From UBA3210 sp963653535 (GTDB lineage Bacteria; Bacillota_I; Bacilli_A; RFN20; CAG-449): 25,739 nt of DNA. A program made the translations under genes and the position numbers. The first letter of the stretch is position 1, and the number at the start of each line of letters is the position of its first letter. Where the stretch lies: assembly GCA_963653535.1 (NCBI GenBank), contig CAVJWU010000021.1, positions 1-25,739 of the forward strand, given 5' to 3'. Shown here piece by piece: positions 21,760 through 25,739 of this stretch. Under the pieces are notes generated by a model, which worked only from the letters and a program-made list of their open reading frames with translations, was not told the origin of the DNA and ran no database searches.

Positions 21760-22788
21760 ATGAAAGAAATTACTTATTTAAAAGAAAATGGAACAATTGC
21801 ATTAATCGCCCCTTCTTTTGGCTGCGTTACTGAACCTTATAAAACTAGACTTCTTTATGCAATTAACAATTTAAAAGAAGATGGTTTTAATGTCGTTGAA
21901 GGAGAAAATATCTTTCTTTCTTTAGATAAAACTAGATCAAATACTCCTAAAAAGTGTGCAGAAGAATTTAACAAAGCATATTTAGATCCTAATATCGATG
22001 TTATTATCTCAGTTGGAGGAGGAGAAACAATGTGTGAAATTCTTCCTTATGTTGATTTTAAGGCCGTATCAAAAGCTAATTCTAAATTATTTATGGGTTT
22101 TTCAGATAATACTAATTTAACTTATACCTTAACTACAATCGCGGAAGTTTATTCTATTTATGGAGTTAATGCAGGAGCATTTGCTTTTAAACCTTATACT
22201 TATTCAACTAAAGATAGTTTAGATTTATTAATGGGTAAAACAAAGAGAATTGAAGGTTATCCTTATTGGGAAAAAGAAAAATTTCCGGAAGCAAAAATAG
22301 ATCCTTTATGTGAAAGTAATTATTCTCAAATAAAAAAGATTATTACCTATCCTAAGAAAGATCAATTAACTTTTCAAGGTCGATTGCTTGGTGGATGTTT
22401 AGATTGTTTATTAAATTTATGTGGAACGAGATTTGATAAAACGAGAAGTTATATTGAAAAATATCGTGATGATGGGATTATCTTCTTTTTAGAAAGTTGT
22501 GAATTATCACCAATTGATATTGAAAGAGGTTTATTTCAACTTAAAGAAGCGGGTTGGTTTAAATATGTAAAAGGTTTTATTATTGGTCGACCTTTAGATT
22601 TTGATTCTAAACCTTTTGGCGTTAGTCATATTGAAGCATTCAAGAAAAGCTTAAAGAAATTTAAGGTTCCTTTATTAATGGATGTTGATTTAGGTCATTT
22701 TGATCCATCGATGCCAATAATTACTGGTGCAAAAGCAAAGGTAACATATAAAAATAAAAATATCATAATAGATTATTTAGATATTTAA
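21760..22788 (+). CDS. S66-family peptidase (LD-carboxypeptidase/MccF-like)
   Basis: S66 serine peptidases either trim L,D-bonds in peptidoglycan tetrapeptides (LdcA) or cleave microcin C-type nucleotide-peptide antibiotics (MccF). The 342-residue protein has a Ser-Glu-His triad: S115 in LFMGFSDNTNL, E245 in FFLESCELSP and H313 in DVDLGHFDP. IISVGGGETM near 85-94 lies in the N-terminal domain. Length and the insertion near 170-195 fit the MccF-like group better than the shorter E. coli LdcA (304 residues), so detoxification of a nucleotide-peptide toxin is possible. No signal peptide is present, so it is cytoplasmic. TAGGAG precedes the ATG. It is monocistronic between an inverted repeat and a terminator. 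Confidence 0.85.
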   Translation: MKEITYLKENGTIALIAPSFGCVTEPYKTRLLYAINNLKEDGFNVVEGENIFLSLDKTRSNTPKKCAEEFNKAYLDPNIDVIISVGGGETMCEILPYVDFKAVSKANSKLFMGFSDNTNLTYTLTTIAEVYSIYGVNAGAFAFKPYTYSTKDSLDLLMGKTKRIEGYPYWEKEKFPEAKIDPLCESNYSQIKKIITYPKKDQLTFQGRLLGGCLDCLLNLCGTRFDKTRSYIEKYRDDGIIFFLESCELSPIDIERGLFQLKEAGWFKYVKGFIIGRPLDFDSKPFGVSHIEAFKKSLKKFKVPLLMDVDLGHFDPSMPIITGAKAKVTYKNKNIIIDYLDI

Positions 22789-22794
22789 TCTTTT

Positions 22795-22825
22795 AACTCA
22801 AACGTAAAAGTTTGAGTTTTTTATT
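22795..22825 (+). terminator. Terminator of the S66 peptidase gene
   Basis: Perfect 9-bp stem AACTCAAAC (22795-22803), loop GTAAAA, GTTTGAGTT (22810-22818), followed by TTTTATT. Confidence 0.9.
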
Positions 22826-22947
22826 GGAAATTTTTTTAAAACTATTAATTTAAAAATAAATTAACTATCCATCATTTATAGTTACGACTAGAAATAAAAA
22901 TTGAAAGTATTTACATAAAAAATAATTTGTAAAATTTCATTAAATTC

Positions 22948-22975
22948 TTTAACTTTTAATTTTTAGGTCTATAAT
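22948..22975 (+). promoter_or_regulatory. Candidate promoter of the CPA2 antiporter gene
   Basis: A perfect -10 TATAAT is at 22970-22975. The -35 is weak (TTTAAC at 22948-22953, 16-base spacer). The rest of 22826-22947 is AT-rich without a recognisable element. Confidence 0.4.
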
Positions 22976-23005
22976 AATCTAGTGCTTATAAGGAGAGAAA
23001 AAATT

Positions 23006-24274
23006 ATGGACTTTGTTTCTGTATTATTACCAATCGCTTTAATCTTATTAGTATGTAAATCACTAGCAATTATCTGTCGTAGATATGGCCTACCACAAGT
23101 CGTCGGTTACTTAATAGGTGGTATCTTACTTGGCTTAGTAAAAATGATTCCTACTATTGGAAGTTACATTTTTAGAGCTGATGGCCTTGATGGGTTAGGA
23201 TTTCTTGCAAAAGTTGGCGTTGTATTAATCATGTTTAGCGCCGGACTAGAAACTGATTTAAGTAAAGTTAAATCTACTGGTATTAAATCAATTTTAGTTA
23301 CCCTTGCTGGCGTTATCGTCCCAATGGGACTTGGCTTCTTAGTTACAATGTTCTTCCTTGAAGGAGGATATTCTAATATTGGTGAAAACTATAAAGAAGC
23401 TTTATCTTATGGTTGTATTTTAACTGCAACAAGTGTTTCAGTTACCGTTGCAACTTTAAAAGAATTAGGAAAACTCGATTCTGAGATGGGAACGTGTATT
23501 GTTTCCGCGGCTATTTTAGATGATATTATCGGCGTCGTTGTTCTTTCACTTGTTTTAGGCCTTGACGGCGTTACTAGCGGAACAAGCGCAACACTTGTAA
23601 AATTATTTAATTCTTGGAATATGAACCAAGCTGTTTCTTCTGTATTAGGTATTGTCTTATTCTTTGTCATCTTTATTCCATTTGGAATTCTTCTTTGTAA
23701 ATTCTTCCAAAAATTATCAAAGAGATATGACCATCATAGAAGAATCCCTGTATTTGCTTTAGCTATTTGCTTTACTTATGCTTGGATTGCTGAAGAAATC
23801 TTTGGTGTTGCAGATATTACTGGTGCTTTCCTAGCCGGTATCTTATTATCAAGCAATGTCGATAAAGGCTATATTGATCGTAGAACTGATATATTTACTG
23901 GATTCTTATTTGGACCAGTCTTCTTCGCAAATATTGGTATTACTATGAGTTTTGATAATATCGATGGATCATTTATTTTACTTGGTATTTTATTCGTTTT
24001 AGTTGGTATTGCAGGTAAATTATTAGGATGTGGACTAGTCGCGAAAGCATGTGGCTTTAGCTTAAAAGATTCTTGTTCAATTGGAGTCGGAATGATGGTA
24101 AGAGCCGAAGTTGCTTTAGTCTGTTGCGAAAAACTAAAATCAGTAGTTAATCCTAATATTACGACTTTCGTCGTCGTATTAATCTTAATTACTTCATTAA
24201 TCGCACCTATTTTATTAAAAATATTAAATAAACCTACTAATGTTGATAATGGGGTTACTCCTCCATTAAACTAA
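23006..24274 (+). CDS. CPA2-family cation/proton antiporter (KefB/NapA-like)
   Basis: A 422-residue integral membrane protein with about 12 hydrophobic segments. Family motifs are visible: LPQVVGYLIGGILLG near the N terminus, LIMFSAGLETDL, and the ion-binding aspartate pair in SAAILDDIIGVVVLSLVLG. The pair DD is characteristic of electrogenic Na+/H+ antiporters (NapA, NhaA type). A second conserved part is GAFLAGILLSS and FLFGPVFFANIGITM. There is no C-terminal RCK/TrkA-N domain, unlike full KefB/KefC, so it is more likely a Na+/H+ than a K+ efflux protein. AAGGAGA precedes ATG 23006; an upstream ATG at 22982 has no site. It is monocistronic. The exact ion cannot be fixed from sequence. Confidence 0.88.
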   Translation: MDFVSVLLPIALILLVCKSLAIICRRYGLPQVVGYLIGGILLGLVKMIPTIGSYIFRADGLDGLGFLAKVGVVLIMFSAGLETDLSKVKSTGIKSILVTLAGVIVPMGLGFLVTMFFLEGGYSNIGENYKEALSYGCILTATSVSVTVATLKELGKLDSEMGTCIVSAAILDDIIGVVVLSLVLGLDGVTSGTSATLVKLFNSWNMNQAVSSVLGIVLFFVIFIPFGILLCKFFQKLSKRYDHHRRIPVFALAICFTYAWIAEEIFGVADITGAFLAGILLSSNVDKGYIDRRTDIFTGFLFGPVFFANIGITMSFDNIDGSFILLGILFVLVGIAGKLLGCGLVAKACGFSLKDSCSIGVGMMVRAEVALVCCEKLKSVVNPNITTFVVVLILITSLIAPILLKILNKPTNVDNGVTPPLN

Positions 24275-24287
24275 AGACTAAAAAGAT

Positions 24288-24316
24288 AAAGATAGCTTTG
24301 GCTATCTTTTTCTTTT
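24288..24316 (+). terminator. Terminator of the antiporter gene, overlapping the MATE promoter
   Basis: Perfect 9-bp stem AAAGATAGC (24288-24296), loop TTTG, GCTATCTTT (24301-24309), then TTCTTTT. The loop and right arm contain the -35 of the next promoter. Confidence 0.88.
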
Positions 24317-24326
24317 GGTGTATAAT
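24298..24326 (+). promoter_or_regulatory. Promoter of the MATE transporter gene
   Basis: TTGGCT (24298-24303), 17 bases, TATAAT (24321-24326). The -35 is made from the loop and right arm of the preceding terminator. Confidence 0.8.
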
Positions 24327-24348
24327 GGAACTATTCGTAGGAGTGAAT

Positions 24349-25725
24349 ATGACAAAAACTTTAGATATGACGAAAGGAAAAGAGTGGAAGTTAATTGTTA
24401 CTTTTGCAATCCCTATTTTCTTTTCTAACTTATTTCAATCTTTATATAATATCGTCGATTCAATTATTGTCGGTAACTTAGTTGGTAAAGAAGCTCTTGC
24501 CGCGGTTAGTTCATCTGGTAATTTAATTTATCTTTTTAATTCGTTTTTTATCGGTCTTTCTTCTGGAGCCGGAGTAGTTATCGCGCGGTATTTTGGCCAA
24601 AAAGACCATTTGAATATGCGTAAAGCTATTCATAATGATGTCTTAGTTGGCTTAATTGCTTCAGTTATCTTAACTTTCGTAGGAGTAATGTTATCTCCAT
24701 TAATGCTTCAAGCTATTGATACACCTAGTGATGTAATCGATAAATCAATCGCATATTTTAGAATTTATTTTTTCGGTGTAACTGGAGTAATTTTATATAA
24801 TGTATTTGCAGGAATTTTACAAGCTTTAGGGGATTCAAAAAGACCTCTCATCTTTTTAATTATTTCTTCGATTTTAAATGTTGGCTTAGATATCTTTTTC
24901 ATTGAAGTATTTTCTTTAGGAGTTGAAGGAGCTTCTTACGCGACAATCATTTCTCAATTTGTTTCGATGTTTTTAGCTTTTATTTCTTTACTAAATAAGA
25001 AGACAGTCTATCATTTATCTATTAAAGAATTAAAGTTTGATTTACCAATTTTAAAAGAGATTCTTTATAACGGCATACCTTCAGGTATCCAAAATTCAGT
25101 TATTGCCCTAGCAAATGTCTTTATTCAAAAAAATATTAATTCATTTTCTTCTGCTGCAACAGCAGGATGTGGAGCTTATTCTAAAATTGAAGGATTTGCG
25201 TTTTTACCAATCACATGTTTCCAATTAGCTTTAGCGACATTTGTTTCCCAAAATTTAGGCGCAGGAGAAGTAAGTAGAGCAAAAAGAGGATCGCATTTTG
25301 CTATTATCACTTCATGTCTAATCGCTGAATGTATCGGGGTAATAAATTATTTCTTAGCTCCATATTTTATTCAAATGTTTGTTTCAGGTGATAGTAACGA
25401 TATTGCAGAAGTTATTTCTAATGGAGTAACAGCTCTTAGAACTGTTTGTTTCTTTTATCCTTTATTAGCGTATGCTCATTGTACAGCAGCTACTTTAAGA
25501 GGAGCTCGTCACGCGTTAGTTCCAATGTGTGTCATGCTTGGTATTTGGTGCGTATTTAGAGTTGGTTATGTTTCCTTTATGATGAATGTTGTCGCACACG
25601 AATTATGGTTACTTTATACGGCTTATCCAGTTACGTGGGGAATATCAAGTATCATCTATTTTATTTTTTATCATTTTTCGCATTGGGAAAATAAAAAATT
25701 ATGGCAGAAAGTGCAAACTTTATAA
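24349..25725 (+). CDS. MATE-family multidrug/Na+ efflux transporter
   Basis: MATE proteins export drugs or metabolites in exchange for Na+ or H+. The 458-residue protein has 12 predicted membrane segments in two homologous halves, beginning with IVTFAIPIFFSNLFQSLYNIVDSIIVGNLVG and ALAAVSSSGNLI, typical of the NorM/DinF-like bacterial branch. The second half starts near KEILYNGIPSGIQNSVIALANVFIQKNIN. AGGAG at 24339-24343 fixes ATG 24349; earlier in-frame starts overlap the promoter. The protein is full length and ends 14 bases before the window edge, so its terminator is not visible. The substrate is unknown. It does not share an operon with the antiporter, which has its own terminator. Confidence 0.92.
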   Translation: MTKTLDMTKGKEWKLIVTFAIPIFFSNLFQSLYNIVDSIIVGNLVGKEALAAVSSSGNLIYLFNSFFIGLSSGAGVVIARYFGQKDHLNMRKAIHNDVLVGLIASVILTFVGVMLSPLMLQAIDTPSDVIDKSIAYFRIYFFGVTGVILYNVFAGILQALGDSKRPLIFLIISSILNVGLDIFFIEVFSLGVEGASYATIISQFVSMFLAFISLLNKKTVYHLSIKELKFDLPILKEILYNGIPSGIQNSVIALANVFIQKNINSFSSAATAGCGAYSKIEGFAFLPITCFQLALATFVSQNLGAGEVSRAKRGSHFAIITSCLIAECIGVINYFLAPYFIQMFVSGDSNDIAEVISNGVTALRTVCFFYPLLAYAHCTAATLRGARHALVPMCVMLGIWCVFRVGYVSFMMNVVAHELWLLYTAYPVTWGISSIIYFIFYHFSHWENKKLWQKVQTL

Positions 25726-25739
25726 TTTATAAGTTATAA

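Noticed and set aside
151..25725. TGA read as tryptophan (Mycoplasma code)
   Set aside because: Every gene reaches full family length under the standard code and uses TGG for Trp, with no in-frame TGA.
1..25739. CRISPR arrays, tRNA or rRNA genes, prophage or toxin-antitoxin modules
   Set aside because: I saw no regularly spaced direct repeats, no tRNA-like TTCGA loop with a paired acceptor stem, and no phage structural or antitoxin-like genes.

Overview
The window is AT-rich DNA from a low-GC, anaerobic Firmicute or Mollicutes-like bacterium, plausibly one of the uncultured gut Bacilli lineages. Evidence: very AT-rich codon use, strong AGGAGG-type ribosome binding sites, TTGACA/TATAAT promoters, compact intergenic gaps with rho-independent terminators, reverse rubrerythrin instead of catalase, and oxygen-sensitive iron-sulfur enzymes. 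All 28 genes read through with the standard code. Their stops are 22 TAA, 6 TAG and no TGA. The lineage call is inference.

Layout. (1) 1-1980: a complete IS1634-like insertion sequence, preceded by the terminator of a gene outside the window. (2) 2076-3114: cysK under a consensus promoter flanked by palindromic operator candidates. (3) 3116-7161: an intracellular pectin-oligomer pair (GH105 on the minus strand, GH28 on the plus strand) interleaved with two vitamin B6 genes (pyridoxal/pyridoxamine kinase and the PLP-binding protein YggS); yggS and the GH28 gene overlap. (4) 7173-9048, minus strand: a BioY biotin transporter and a CNNM/CBS membrane protein. (5) 9153-12239: cardiolipin synthase, pseudouridine-5'-phosphate glycosidase and a pentapeptide-repeat protein, in operon spacing. 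(6) 12294-13890: a P-loop kinase-like protein, a 67-residue protein with a perfect cre (CcpA) site upstream, and a two-helix membrane protein.

(7) 13980-19757 is the most unusual part. One operon holds a small helical protein with an HNxxH motif, a CooT-like nickel protein, a CooC-like nickel-insertion ATPase, two different 2-hydroxyacyl-CoA dehydratase/double-cubane-family subunits, their ATP-dependent activase, a small membrane protein, and a stand-alone protein that resembles part of acetyl-CoA synthase (CdhC/AcsB). It lies behind a TTGACA promoter with a Rex-like palindrome and ends at a strong terminator. No CO dehydrogenase catalytic subunit, corrinoid protein, CoA-transferase or 2-hydroxyacid dehydrogenase is present. 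I infer a nickel-linked, ATP-driven low-potential reductase system that is neither the classical Wood-Ljungdahl pathway nor an amino-acid-fermenting dehydratase.

(8) 19793-25725: a membrane-anchored alpha/beta hydrolase, a peroxide-defence pair (a short Fur/PerR-family regulator without structural zinc cysteines, and reverse rubrerythrin), an S66 peptidase (MccF/LD-carboxypeptidase), a CPA2 cation/proton antiporter and a MATE efflux pump whose promoter is built into the preceding terminator.
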